Positions 24,598 through 33,730 of a stretch of DNA of 64,000 nt are shown piece by piece. The DNA comes from Enterobacter_D sp963521185 (GTDB lineage Bacteria > Pseudomonadota > Gammaproteobacteria > Enterobacterales > Enterobacteriaceae): assembly GCA_963521185.1 (NCBI GenBank), contig CAUQTV010000006.1, positions 186,001 through 250,000 of the forward strand, read 5' to 3'. The number at the start of each line of letters is the position of its first letter. Position 1 is the first letter of the stretch. The notes beneath the pieces were generated by a model. It worked only from the letters and a program-made list of their open reading frames with translations. It was not told where the DNA came from and searched no databases. The translations under genes were made by a program, and so were the position numbers.

Positions 24598-27500
24598 TTA
24601 TCCATACCAGTTATACCCTTTGGGTACGCGGGAAAACCCGGCGGCGCGGATGGCGGGATCGAGCGCGGACGCCGACACCGGTTTGCCGTTAACCAGCTCC
24701 AGCGTAAAGGTGGCATGTTTGCGCCGTTTAAGCGCCGTCGCCAGCGAACTCAGCGCCGCCTGGCTCCAGCTTGCCATTTCTGCGTCTTCAAAGCTCAGCA
24801 GCTCTTTACCGCCCTGCGCCAGATAGAGCACCATTTTTCCGCGCCAGACCACCACTAGCGCACCGCTGCGCCGGGCGGGACGCGTGGTGCCCGCGCCGTG
24901 TGGCCAGCCGAGGATCGCGCCAAAGGGGCTGGCGGGATCCAGGGCTGAAAGCGTCACCGCCGCGCTTTCATGGCGCTTCGCTTCCTCAATCAATCGCAGC
25001 CTGTCGATGGTCAGCGTATCGGCAAACTGCGCGCCGCCCAGCCCTTTCACAAAGCGCCCGCGCAGGATACGCCCGGCGTCTTCCATGCCGCGCAGCACCG
25101 TGCTCAGCGCCGGAAATCCGCCGGGCACCTGCTCCGCCACCGCCGCGCCTTTGGTGATAAGCCCATAGCGGTCGAGCATATTTTCAACCCGCGCCACCGC
25201 CAGCACCGTTGGCACCACCGGTTCGCGCGTGATGCGTGACCAGCGTCCGGCCACCGTGCCCGCGCCGGGCCGGTACTTGTCGCCCGAGACGTTATGCACA
25301 TAGCTGGCAAGCCGCCCGCGTCGACTGCGTAGCTGCCGTGACGGACGCCGGGAGGCCGCTCCTCCCGCGCCCAACAGCGCACGCAGCGCCACCCACGAAT
25401 CCGCCGTCACATAGCCGAACCACACCAGCTCCCACAGTGCGGCGTAGACATCCTGCGGGTCTTCGTTGGTCAACGGCGCGACCAGCTGCCAGGCGAAATA
25501 CGCCCCGCCGTCCGCCAGCGCGTCGAGGATCGCGTGGTGCAGCGGCGTTAAGCGCTCCGCATCGCTGGCCTCATCCAGCGGCGGCAGGGTTTCTGCGGCA
25601 AACTCGCTCAGATGCAGCGATACCAGCCCGTCGTTTTTGCCGACGGCTTTATGACCGGACCAGACCACCTCCCCGGTGGCTAACAGTTCGTCGAGCATCG
25701 CGGGCTGGTAATCGGCCACGCGGGCGGGAAATATCTGCGCTTCCCATACTGATGCGGGCAGCGCCACGCCCGCCAGCTGTTCAATCACCCGCGCCACGCC
25801 GTTAATGCCTTCATAGACGCCCTGCGGGTGCTCCACATGCTCCACAGAGAGCGGCCCGGTGGCGTCACTCAGTATGCCGTGGCGCTCCAGTAACAGCAGC
25901 GCGTAGGCCGGGGCTGACACCGGCCGTGTGGCGTCACGCGCCACCTGCAACGAGCGCAGCTTCAGGCGGCGAAACACGTCGCTGGCAACCCACTCACTCT
26001 CCTCCTCCGCCGCCTGATTAAAGTTGCCGCTTAGCAGTAGCCCCTGCTCACGCAGGCCTTCAAGCATCTCGCCTGCCACCGCCACGCCCAGACCGAAGCG
26101 TCGGGCAATCTGCTGCGAGGTGAATATCGTGTGCGTGCGGGCATAGCGACGGAAGAGGTCGCGCAGCGGATCCTGCGCCGGGGCCAGAAAGGCGACGGGC
26201 ACCGACGCAGGCAGCCTGGTGCCGAGGGCGTCGCGCAGCCTGGCCGCCTCTTCCACCGCCGCCCAGCGCGGCTCATCGGCAATCGTCACAACGATGGCGC
26301 GGTGCGCTTTTTCCAGCGCGCGCAGGTTTGCCAGCGTCTCGTCCGGCGCATCTTCACAGCGTTGCTGCACCTCTGCGGTGGAGAGCGGCCCGAGATCGCG
26401 CAGCAGATCCGCCAGGCCTTCCATGCCTGTCACCTGACGCCCCTCGACCAGATGTTGTAACTCGCGCGCGACCTGCTCAATCACGGCGGGATCGAGCAGT
26501 TCGCTGATGTCGGTCTGGCCTAACAGTTCCCCCAGCAGGTTGCTGTCCAGCGCCAGCACCGAGGCCTGACGTTCCGCAAGCGGGGCATCGCTGGCGTACA
26601 TAAATTCCGCCACGTAGCCAAACAGCAGCGGCGCGGCGAACGGTGAAGGCATCTCCGTTGCCACCTCACGAAACTGGATCTCACCCTGCTCAACGCGGGT
26701 CATGAGCCGGTGCAGCGCGGGCAGATCGTAGACATCCTGCAAACACTCGCGGGCGGTTTCGAGCAGGATGGGAAAATCGGCGTATTCCCGCGCGACGCCG
26801 AGCAGCTGGCTGGCGCGCAGGCGCTGCTGCCACAGCGGCGATCGCTTGCCGGGCTGGCGTCGGGGCATCAGTAGCGCGCGGGCGGCGCACTCGCGAAAAC
26901 GCGCGGCAAACAGCGCAGAGTTGCCGACGCTCTCCGACACGCTGTGCTGTAAACGATCGGCATCGAAGATGAACAGTTCAGCGCCGGGTACGCGCCCGTC
27001 GGTATCCGGGAAGCGGGCGATGATGCCGTCATCGCTGGCGGCAATCGCCGGATCGATGCCCATTCGCAGGCGGATGCGTTCGGCAATCGCCAGCGCCCAC
27101 GGCCCGTGCACGCGCTTGCCGTAGGGGGAGTGCAGGATCACGCGCCAGTCGCCGCTCTCGTCGCGACAGCGCTCAACCACCAGCGTGCGGTCGGTGGGCA
27201 GCACGTCCGTCGCCTCTTTTTGCTCGTCGAGCAGCGCTTGCATATTGTGCACCGCCCGCGCGTCCAGCCCTTCGCTTTGCAACCGCGCTGCCTGGCGCTC
27301 AGCGTCGTGCTCAGTGCTCATTTCGCGCAAAAACACGCCTATCGCTTCGCCCAGTTCCGCCGGGCGACCAATGCCCTCCCCGCGCCAGAACGGCAGCCGT
27401 GCGGAGCGACCCGGCGCGGGCACCACCACCACCTGATCGTGGGTGATCTGCTGGATGCGCCAGGAGGTGGCACCGAGGGTGATGATGTCGTTAACCCGCG

Positions 27501-29250
27501 ACTCGTAAACCATCTCTTCGTCCAGTTCACCCACGCGCCGGGATCCGGCCTGCTCTTCGCCTTCGGGCAGGATCACCGTGTACATGCCGCGATCGGGAAT
27601 GGTGCCGCCGCTGGTGACGGCAAGATGCTGCGCCCCAGGCCGCGCCATTAGCACGCCGTTATCACGATCCCAAATCAGGCGCGGGCGCAGCTGGCTGAAA
27701 GCGTCGGACGGATATTTGCCCGCCAGCATATCCAGCGTGGCGTCAAAGGCCGAACGCGGCAGCGTACGAAACGGATCCGCGCGGCGCACGGTGTCGAACC
27801 ACTCATCGACACGCAGCGTGTCCATGGCGACGGCGGCGATGGTCTGCTGCGCCAGCACGTCCAGCGGGTTGCGCGGCGGGGCGAGCGTCTCCAGCTGTTT
27901 ATGCAGCATGCGCCGCACGGTGACGGTGGCGTCCACCAGATCGCGCCGGGTACGCGGGTAGATCACCCCGGACGAGGTGCCGCCAACCTGGTGACTGGCC
28001 CGCCCGACGCGCTGCAACGCGCTGGCCACCGACGGCGGCGCGCCCACCTGGATCACCAGATCGACCAGCCCCATATCAATGCCCAGCTCCAGACTTGAGG
28101 TGGCGACCACGCAGCGCAGCTCCCCCGCTTTGAGCGCAGACTCAATCTCTTTGCGCTGCTCTTTCGACACCGAGCCGTGGTGCGAACGGGCGATCCACGT
28201 GGTTACGCCTTCGGATCGTTTTTCGGTGCCGCCCAGAAAAGAGTGATACGACTCGACGCTTTGCGCGACGCTTTCCCCCTGCCGCAGGGCGTACAGTTCG
28301 TTGAGCCGGGCGGTGAGTCGCTCCGCCAGGCCGCGCGTATTGGTAAAGATGATGGTGGAGCGCCGCGCCAGCACCTCGTCAAGGATGCTGGCTTCTACGT
28401 GCGGCCAGATCGAGCCTGCCGCACCGGCACGCCCGGACTCCCCCGCCGCATCGGGCTTACCGGGAATATCGGTCATGTCATCTACCGGCACCACGACGCG
28501 CACATCCAGCGCACGACCCGACGCGGGATTGACGATCGCGGTGGGCTGCGCGCCACCCAGAAAATCGGCAATGCGCGATTCCGGGTGCACGGTCGCCGAC
28601 AGCCCGATGCGCTGGGCGCGGGCTGGCAGCAGCGCATCGAGACGCTCAAGGCTAAGCGCCAGTTGCGATCCGCGCTTGGATCCGGCCATGGCATGCACTT
28701 CATCGACAATCACCGTGGTGATGCCTTTGAGAGTTTCGCGCGCGCGGGAAGTGAGCATCAAAAAGAGCGATTCCGGCGTGGTGATCAGAATGTCCGGAGG
28801 CGAGCGCAGCAGCTTCGCCCGCTCGCCGGTTGGCGTATCACCCGAGCGCACGCCCACGGTGATATCAATTTCCGGCAGCCCCAGCCTGCGACGCTCGGCG
28901 TAAACGCCGTCCAGCGGAATGCGCAGGTTGCGCTGTACGTCCGTCGCCAGCGCTTTAATCGGCGAGATATAGAGAATGCGGGTGGCGGTTTTTTTGTCGA
29001 TGGCCGCCTGCACACCCTCGCGCACCTTAAACAGCGCATCGATGGCGTGTAAAAACGCGGCCAGCGTTTTGCCCGACCCCGTCGGTGCAATGATCAGGCT
29101 GTGCTGACCGGAGGCTATCGCCCGCCACGCTTCACGCTGCACGGTGGTCGGCGCGCTAAATTCCGCCGCAAACCAGGTGCGCGTCGGCGCAGCAAACAGT
29201 GCCAGACCATCATCACTCGCAGGGTGTTCAGCGTTTTGCATGGCGACCAT
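24598..29250 (-). CDS. lhr: Lhr-type large superfamily 2 ATP-dependent helicase
   Basis: This 1550-aa protein is a DNA helicase of the Lhr family (E. coli Lhr is 1538 aa), acting in DNA repair. Two RecA-like domains fill residues 1-450: Q-motif PTTVQREAW, Walker A APTGSGKT at 55-62, DEVH box near 187, SAT near 219 and motif VI QRVGRASHQ. The C-terminal part has the winged-helix and Lhr core segments (LPFWRGEGIGRPAELGE; GGFPALSTVL; KGLGGAQFAD). Starts at 29250 or at the fourth codon are both possible. In E. coli lhr sits elsewhere (near sodB), so this copy is at an unusual site. The very high GC produces many antisense shadow frames. Confidence 0.92.
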   Translation of the reverse strand: MVAMQNAEHPASDDGLALFAAPTRTWFAAEFSAPTTVQREAWRAIASGQHSLIIAPTGSGKTLAAFLHAIDALFKVREGVQAAIDKKTATRILYISPIKALATDVQRNLRIPLDGVYAERRRLGLPEIDITVGVRSGDTPTGERAKLLRSPPDILITTPESLFLMLTSRARETLKGITTVIVDEVHAMAGSKRGSQLALSLERLDALLPARAQRIGLSATVHPESRIADFLGGAQPTAIVNPASGRALDVRVVVPVDDMTDIPGKPDAAGESGRAGAAGSIWPHVEASILDEVLARRSTIIFTNTRGLAERLTARLNELYALRQGESVAQSVESYHSFLGGTEKRSEGVTTWIARSHHGSVSKEQRKEIESALKAGELRCVVATSSLELGIDMGLVDLVIQVGAPPSVASALQRVGRASHQVGGTSSGVIYPRTRRDLVDATVTVRRMLHKQLETLAPPRNPLDVLAQQTIAAVAMDTLRVDEWFDTVRRADPFRTLPRSAFDATLDMLAGKYPSDAFSQLRPRLIWDRDNGVLMARPGAQHLAVTSGGTIPDRGMYTVILPEGEEQAGSRRVGELDEEMVYESRVNDIITLGATSWRIQQITHDQVVVVPAPGRSARLPFWRGEGIGRPAELGEAIGVFLREMSTEHDAERQAARLQSEGLDARAVHNMQALLDEQKEATDVLPTDRTLVVERCRDESGDWRVILHSPYGKRVHGPWALAIAERIRLRMGIDPAIAASDDGIIARFPDTDGRVPGAELFIFDADRLQHSVSESVGNSALFAARFRECAARALLMPRRQPGKRSPLWQQRLRASQLLGVAREYADFPILLETARECLQDVYDLPALHRLMTRVEQGEIQFREVATEMPSPFAAPLLFGYVAEFMYASDAPLAERQASVLALDSNLLGELLGQTDISELLDPAVIEQVARELQHLVEGRQVTGMEGLADLLRDLGPLSTAEVQQRCEDAPDETLANLRALEKAHRAIVVTIADEPRWAAVEEAARLRDALGTRLPASVPVAFLAPAQDPLRDLFRRYARTHTIFTSQQIARRFGLGVAVAGEMLEGLREQGLLLSGNFNQAAEEESEWVASDVFRRLKLRSLQVARDATRPVSAPAYALLLLERHGILSDATGPLSVEHVEHPQGVYEGINGVARVIEQLAGVALPASVWEAQIFPARVADYQPAMLDELLATGEVVWSGHKAVGKNDGLVSLHLSEFAAETLPPLDEASDAERLTPLHHAILDALADGGAYFAWQLVAPLTNEDPQDVYAALWELVWFGYVTADSWVALRALLGAGGAASRRPSRQLRSRRGRLASYVHNVSGDKYRPGAGTVAGRWSRITREPVVPTVLAVARVENMLDRYGLITKGAAVAEQVPGGFPALSTVLRGMEDAGRILRGRFVKGLGGAQFADTLTIDRLRLIEEAKRHESAAVTLSALDPASPFGAILGWPHGAGTTRPARRSGALVVVWRGKMVLYLAQGGKELLSFEDAEMASWSQAALSSLATALKRRKHATFTLELVNGKPVSASALDPAIRAAGFSRVPKGYNWYG

Positions 29251-29297
29251 ATCGTTGAAAAGGGATAGGGTTAAGTTAGCGCAGTTTCAAAGAATGC

Positions 29298-29627
29298 TCA
29301 CCCAATTAGCTTCAGGTCAGCTTTGCGGTGCCGCTTTTGCTCGTCGTAGTAGTTTTCATGCGTGCCCAGGCTCAGAAGGTAAATGACCAGTTGCTGGTCC
29401 AGCCAGCTGTAGCCGAGCAGGTATTGCTGCTTCCCCATATAAAACTTATGCACCCACAGATAGCTGAGATCGCCTTTCTTGCGTTCGCCAAGTTCAGGGT
29501 TTGCGATGATGCGATCGATCTCTTCATCAACGCTATCCTGATCTTCTTTGCTCAGGCGTTTAAACGCTTTCTCAAAACGACTTGACTGATAAACATCAAT
29601 TTCCTGTTCTGTCTTTTCTGCGCACAT
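29298..29627 (-). CDS. ParE/RelE-like toxin of a type II toxin-antitoxin pair
   Basis: This 109-aa basic protein has the RelE/ParE fold pattern: helices with FEKAFKRLSKEDQDSVDEEI, then strands KGDLSYLWVHKFYMGKQQYLLGYSW and the terminal LVIYLLSLGTHENYYDEQKR. It best fits the ParE-like toxin family that is paired with ParD-like antitoxins. Its start overlaps the antitoxin end by 32 bp, the usual antitoxin-first coupling. The cellular target cannot be read from sequence. Confidence 0.82.
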   Translation of the reverse strand: MCAEKTEQEIDVYQSSRFEKAFKRLSKEDQDSVDEEIDRIIANPELGERKKGDLSYLWVHKFYMGKQQYLLGYSWLDQQLVIYLLSLGTHENYYDEQKRHRKADLKLIG

Positions 29628-29832
29628 ACTTCTTCATTCTCCCGTTGTCCATTTCGGATTTCGCCAGCAGGACTTCATTAATGAAGGAAAACGTCAGATC
29701 GGGGTTATCCTCAGCAATGCGGCCAATCTTAGCCCAATACTCAATTTGCTTGGGCACGCTACGGCTCATTGCGTCTGCGTATGTTTTCACTTCTTCAACA
29801 AAATCATCATCTAAGCGGATGCTTGTTGCCAT
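29596..29832 (-). CDS. ParD-like antitoxin
   Basis: The 78-aa protein starts at the ATG complementary to 29830-29832, behind GAGGTTTAAA. It opens MATSIRLDDDFVEEVKTYA, a ribbon-helix-helix-like N-terminus expected to bind the operon's own promoter, followed by MSRSVPKQIEYWAKIGRIAE, typical of the ParD-like antitoxin family. The basic C-terminus (MKKYVRRKDRTGN) probably contacts the toxin. A frame running back to 29859 would start inside a perfect hairpin and is less likely. Inverted repeats upstream are candidate operators. Confidence 0.82.
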   Translation of the reverse strand: MATSIRLDDDFVEEVKTYADAMSRSVPKQIEYWAKIGRIAEDNPDLTFSFINEVLLAKSEMDNGRMKKYVRRKDRTGN

Positions 29833-29852
29833 TTTAAACCTCATGATGTAGT

Positions 29853-29938
29853 CACCCATGCCAGTAAGGCATGGGTGGTTTCAATCGATACGTCAGTGTT
29901 TGACGCACTACAGACAATATTTTGCGACAAATTGTCGC
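29853..29938. promoter_or_regulatory. Inverted repeats upstream of the toxin-antitoxin operon
   Basis: Three palindromes lie within 90 bp: a perfect 10-bp stem with 5-nt loop (CACCCATGCC / GGCATGGGTG, 29853-29877), CGTCA-N5-TGACG (29891-29905) and GCGACA-AAT-TGTCGC (29924-29938). The first ends 20 bp before the antitoxin start and could fold in the mRNA leader or act as operator DNA. The others suit autoregulation by the antitoxin-toxin complex. Confidence 0.5.
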
Positions 29939-30036
29939 GTAATGCAACTTAATGACGCGCGAGGTTAGCGGCGTGACGCAAAGCAAAAACCCTGAATCTG
30001 AGTGGAATGAAGGCTGGCCTTTTCCATGTTCCTACC

Positions 30037-30786
30037 CTAAATCTGCGCCATACCGCCGTCGACAAACAGCTCAGCGCCGTTAATAAAACTGGCGGCGTCG
30101 GAGGCGAGGAACGCCACGACTTTGCCGATCTCCTCGGGTTCACCCAGACGGCCCAACGGCACCTGGGCGGCTAAGGCGTCGAAGAGTCCCTGCCGATGCT
30201 CATCGGGAACCAGACCGCCTAAGCCCGGTGTGCGCACGGGGCCTGGGCTGACAACGTTGACGCGCACGCCGTGCGATTTCAAATCCAGCGCCCAAGAGCG
30301 GGCAAAGTTACGCACCGCCGCTTTACTGGCACTGTAAACGCTAAAGTTTTCTGTGCCTTTCACCGACGTGGTGGAGCCGGTGAGGATCACCGATGCGCCG
30401 TGGGCGAGCAGCGGCAGCGCTTTTTGTACCGTAAACAAAACGCCGCGCACGTTAGTCCCAAATATCGTGTCAAAATGCGCTTCGGTGATGGCACCCAGCG
30501 GCTGCATATCGCCGCCCCCGGCGTTGGCAAAGAGGATATCCAGTCGGCCAGCGGTGGCGGCAATGCGGGCATAGACTTCGTCGAGATCGCTCAGTACCGA
30601 GGCATCGGCGCGGATGCCGGTTGCCGCGGCACCGATTGATGCCACCGCCGCGTCCAGTTCAGCCTGGCGCCGCCCGGTAATAAACACCTGCGCGCCCTGC
30701 GCGGCCAGAACCTGGGCTGAGGCGAGGCCAATACCGCTGGTGCCGCCGGTGATCAGTGCAATTTTGCCTTCAAGGGGTGCGTTCAT
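30037..30786 (-). CDS. Short-chain dehydrogenase/reductase (SDR)
   Basis: This 249-aa classical SDR oxidoreductase has the cofactor motif TGGTSGIG at 14-21, NAGGG near 89, the catalytic Ser in LTGSTTS and YSASK with Tyr/Lys near 150-154, then SPGPVRTPG. GRR after the second strand suggests NADP(H). The substrate is unknown. It is divergent from a LysR regulator gene with 143 bp between the starts, the classic arrangement in which the regulator controls the enzyme gene. Confidence 0.9.
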   Translation of the reverse strand: MNAPLEGKIALITGGTSGIGLASAQVLAAQGAQVFITGRRQAELDAAVASIGAAATGIRADASVLSDLDEVYARIAATAGRLDILFANAGGGDMQPLGAITEAHFDTIFGTNVRGVLFTVQKALPLLAHGASVILTGSTTSVKGTENFSVYSASKAAVRNFARSWALDLKSHGVRVNVVSPGPVRTPGLGGLVPDEHRQGLFDALAAQVPLGRLGEPEEIGKVVAFLASDAASFINGAELFVDGGMAQI

Positions 30787-30929
30787 TTTTTAACTCCAGT
30801 CATGTTGGTTATGCGTTTTTAACGGTGCCCGTCAGGGCATGGATGAACTCTACGCCCTCCCCGATTGGGGAAAAATCCTGTAAAATGAAAATGACTGTGC
30901 ACATGTATGGATAATAAACGGAGACGCCG

Positions 30930-31835
30930 ATGGACCAGCTGATGGCAATACGCGCTTACGCCCGCATCGTGGAGGCCGGCAATTTCACCCGCGCGGCGGA
31001 TTCACTGAATATGCCCAAGGCCACGCTGAGCAAGCTGGTGCAGGAGCTGGAAGCGCACCTCGGCGTGCGGCTGTTGCAGCGCACCACGCGCCGCGTCACG
31101 GTGACGCCGGAGGGGCAGGATTATTACGAGAAGAGCACGCGCATTTTGCGCGATCTGGAAGATATCGACACCGCGTTTAACGTGGCGCGCAGCAAGCCGC
31201 GCGGGCATCTGCGCATTGATGTCGGTGGCTCTACCGCCTGCGACGTGCTGATCCCGATGCTGCCAGCGTTTATCGCGCGCTATCCGGAGATCCGCCTCGA
31301 TCTGGGCGTCTCGGATCGCTCGGTGGATTTGATTGGGGATAACATGGATTGCGTGATCCGTGGCGGCCCGCTGGATAACTCGTCGCTGATTGCGCGAAAC
31401 ATCGGTCAGGCGACGATGATAACCTGCGCCTCACCGGCCTATTTGAAAACGGCGGGCGTGCCGGCCTACCCGGACGAGCTGAAAAACGGTCACCGGCTGG
31501 TGAGCTATGTGTCGCCGCAAAATGGCCGCGCGGTGCCTTTCCGCTTTCTGCGCGACGGAGAGAAAACGGAAATCAGCGTCGAGCATCGGGTCGGCGTTAA
31601 CGAAAGCAATGCGCATCTCGCCAGTGCCCTTGCGGGTCTGGGGATCATCCAGACGTTCACCTATGCGGCCAAAGCTGCGCTGGAGGCCGGAACGCTGGTG
31701 GAAGTGCTTAAACCCTGGCGTCCGGCCCGGTATCCGTTTCATGTGGTGTACCCGCAAAACCGCCACGTGCCGCACCGCCTGCGGGTATTTATCGACTGGT
31801 TGCTGGAAACCTTTCCGCAAAAGCTGGCGGGTTAG
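30930..31835 (+). CDS. LysR-family transcriptional regulator divergent from the SDR gene
   Basis: This 301-aa DNA-binding protein has the LysR winged helix-turn-helix in residues 1-60 (FTRAADSLNMPKATLSKLVQ, then RLLQRTTRRVTVTPEG) and a periplasmic-binding-like effector domain (about 90-295). It resembles the large DmlR/AaeR-like subgroup of LysR proteins. GGAGACGCCG precedes the ATG. It probably regulates the divergent SDR gene from the 30787-30929 intergenic region; the effector is unknown. Confidence 0.92.
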   Translation: MDQLMAIRAYARIVEAGNFTRAADSLNMPKATLSKLVQELEAHLGVRLLQRTTRRVTVTPEGQDYYEKSTRILRDLEDIDTAFNVARSKPRGHLRIDVGGSTACDVLIPMLPAFIARYPEIRLDLGVSDRSVDLIGDNMDCVIRGGPLDNSSLIARNIGQATMITCASPAYLKTAGVPAYPDELKNGHRLVSYVSPQNGRAVPFRFLRDGEKTEISVEHRVGVNESNAHLASALAGLGIIQTFTYAAKAALEAGTLVEVLKPWRPARYPFHVVYPQNRHVPHRLRVFIDWLLETFPQKLAG

Positions 31836-32178
31836 CCGAACTCTCGCATTTTATTAATTGATGCGAACATTATTTAATCCCTCAATTGGTCGCTTCGCAT
31901 CTATATCTATGCGGCGCGCCAATGAATCATCAATAATTCCCACGTTTCATTTAAAAAACAAATTAAAAATCACCATATCGCCTACTAACATCAATAATTG
32001 ATCAATAATCAACCTATTGCTTTTTATGGCTTTTTTTGAACAATTCAGAAAAAGCGTATAGACCATTTCGAATTTATTAACTATTTTAAATAATAGCGCT
32101 AAAGAAAATTCCTATGCGGTCGATAAATACTGTACAGCCAGTAAACCCGTGCGCCAGATACGAAGTTTAGAGGACAAC
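31836..32178. other. AT-rich intergenic region
   Basis: No gene is seen. The stretch is markedly AT-rich against GC-rich neighbours and has several poly-A/T tracts, suitable for promoter and H-NS binding. It presumably holds the promoter of the 140-aa protein that follows. Confidence 0.5.
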
Positions 32179-32601
32179 ATGAACGCAGACTCGCTCAGCA
32201 ATGGCCGCCCGTTAAACCGGGAGCCACTGTCAGTACCCCTTACCCTGATACCGCCATGTGTGAAAGCGATTGCGGTCCGGCTGGCGTGGGCTGCGGCGGG
32301 CGATGAGGCTGACGTGTATAACGTGCTCTCTTTACCCTATTATCACGGGCGGGTGACACACGACGATCAGGCTACGCTCAGCGCGCGCTTTACCTTTATG
32401 CCCACGCTGAATGCGCCGGTGGCTATTGAGGATTACACCATAATGCTGGTCACCGTCTGGCTGCATATTGAAGAGATGTATAACCGTGGCAAAGTGCTGC
32501 CCAATGAGATCCTGCAAGGGCTGGCAAAAAAAACGGCAACCCTGGTACCGACGGGCTGCCGTAAAGGTGAAATTGAAGATACGGGCATTATTCACGAATA
32601 A
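32179..32601 (+). CDS. Conserved-looking 140-aa protein of unknown function
   Basis: The ATG at 32179 follows AGAGGACAAC at good spacing, giving 140 aa; the frame opens 10 codons earlier without a ribosome site. I do not recognise the family. The protein is soluble in appearance, with no signal peptide or clear membrane helix, mixed alpha/beta composition and a C-terminal acidic tail. It ends 28 bp from the convergent OxyR-like gene. Codon use looks native, and the AT-rich leader hints at silencing or acquired DNA. Confidence 0.65.
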   Translation: MNADSLSNGRPLNREPLSVPLTLIPPCVKAIAVRLAWAAAGDEADVYNVLSLPYYHGRVTHDDQATLSARFTFMPTLNAPVAIEDYTIMLVTVWLHIEEMYNRGKVLPNEILQGLAKKTATLVPTGCRKGEIEDTGIIHE

Positions 32602-32629
32602 TGTCACCGGCTGAGCACGCCCCCTTTAC

Positions 32630-33544
32630 TCATGCCATGACGTTGAAATCCAGAAAATAGCGATCCATATAACGGGCAATCGCGTTACGCAGCACTTCAT
32701 ATTTTTTGCGCATCGGATCGCTGCGATGAAATATCAGCACCACTTTACGTTTTGGCTCCGGCGCAACACAGCGAAGGTATTTGATGTTTTCATTGCCACC
32801 GTGCTGGGTTGATAAAAACGGAAAGAACGCCACCCCACGGTTAAAAGCCACGCCGCGACGCAGCGTTTCAAGGTGCATCGCCACAAAGCGATTATCCGGC
32901 TCCAGTTCAAACTGATAGCAATAACGCAGTACCTGGCTGTGCAGGCAGTTGCCGTCATCAAGCATCAGAATTTTGTTATTTTTCAGATGCCCCATGTCGA
33001 TCTCGTCGAGCCGGGCATAGGGGTGCTGCTGGCTGACGCCCAGCATGAGCGGTTCATCGAACAGCGGCAATTCAACGTATTTACTGGTGTCTTTGTTGGA
33101 GGTCATGATCGCGCATTTAATGGCATCCGCTTCCAGCATGCTCAGTAACTGGTTGTTTTGCGCCTCGTGAATTTCCAGCTCTGTCTCCGGGAAATTCTCA
33201 AGGCACACCGAGTTCATATGGGAAAAAATATAGGGCGCGAGCGTCGGAATAATGCCGATATCAAGCGTCTGCGACAGGCCATGATGGTGACTGCTGCTGG
33301 CCATATTCTTCAGCGCTTCAATTTCGCGCAGTACCACCTGTGTCTGCTCCACCAGCCGCAACCCGGTCTGGGTAAAGCGGATTTTCCGTGTGGTACGCTC
33401 AAGTAATTGCAGGCCAAGCTCATTTTCCAGTTTACGCAGTTGCGCACTGAGCGTCGGTTGACTGACATTGCACGCTTCGGCGGCGCGCTGAAAGTGGCGA
33501 TGTTTTGCCAGCGCAACAAGATACTCAAGATTACGGATGTTCAT
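32630..33544 (-). CDS. OxyR-like LysR-family regulator (OxyR paralogue)
   Basis: Start MNIRNLEYLVALAKHRHF (33544) gives 304 aa, close to OxyR (305 in E. coli). The N-terminal HTH (HFQRAAEACNVSQPTLSAQL) follows OxyR, and both redox cysteines are kept: Cys200 and Cys209 in DDGNC-N8-C, matching Cys199/Cys208 of OxyR. Clear differences elsewhere (for example ALKNMASSSHHHG and the SNKDTSKY loop) and a location unlike oxyR suggest a paralogue or a horizontally gained oxidant sensor. Fourteen upstream codons to 33586 are rejected. It would sense peroxide or thiol stress in the cytoplasm; targets are unknown. It lies 15 kb from katG. Confidence 0.85.
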   Translation of the reverse strand: MNIRNLEYLVALAKHRHFQRAAEACNVSQPTLSAQLRKLENELGLQLLERTTRKIRFTQTGLRLVEQTQVVLREIEALKNMASSSHHHGLSQTLDIGIIPTLAPYIFSHMNSVCLENFPETELEIHEAQNNQLLSMLEADAIKCAIMTSNKDTSKYVELPLFDEPLMLGVSQQHPYARLDEIDMGHLKNNKILMLDDGNCLHSQVLRYCYQFELEPDNRFVAMHLETLRRGVAFNRGVAFFPFLSTQHGGNENIKYLRCVAPEPKRKVVLIFHRSDPMRKKYEVLRNAIARYMDRYFLDFNVMA

Positions 33545-33730
33545 TGTGTTCACCGGGCAGCCAATGCGGGTGCGAAAGCGCGCCAACCTTTAACAACGTG
33601 TTTTGCAAATGACGTGTTATTATTCTCAACTCTGTCATCAAAATTTCCCCCTCATGCACAGCATGAGCTTTGATAGGTTTTTATTATAAATCTCCCTGCA
33701 ATGTTCACCGAAACCCCCGGTGAGGCCGTA

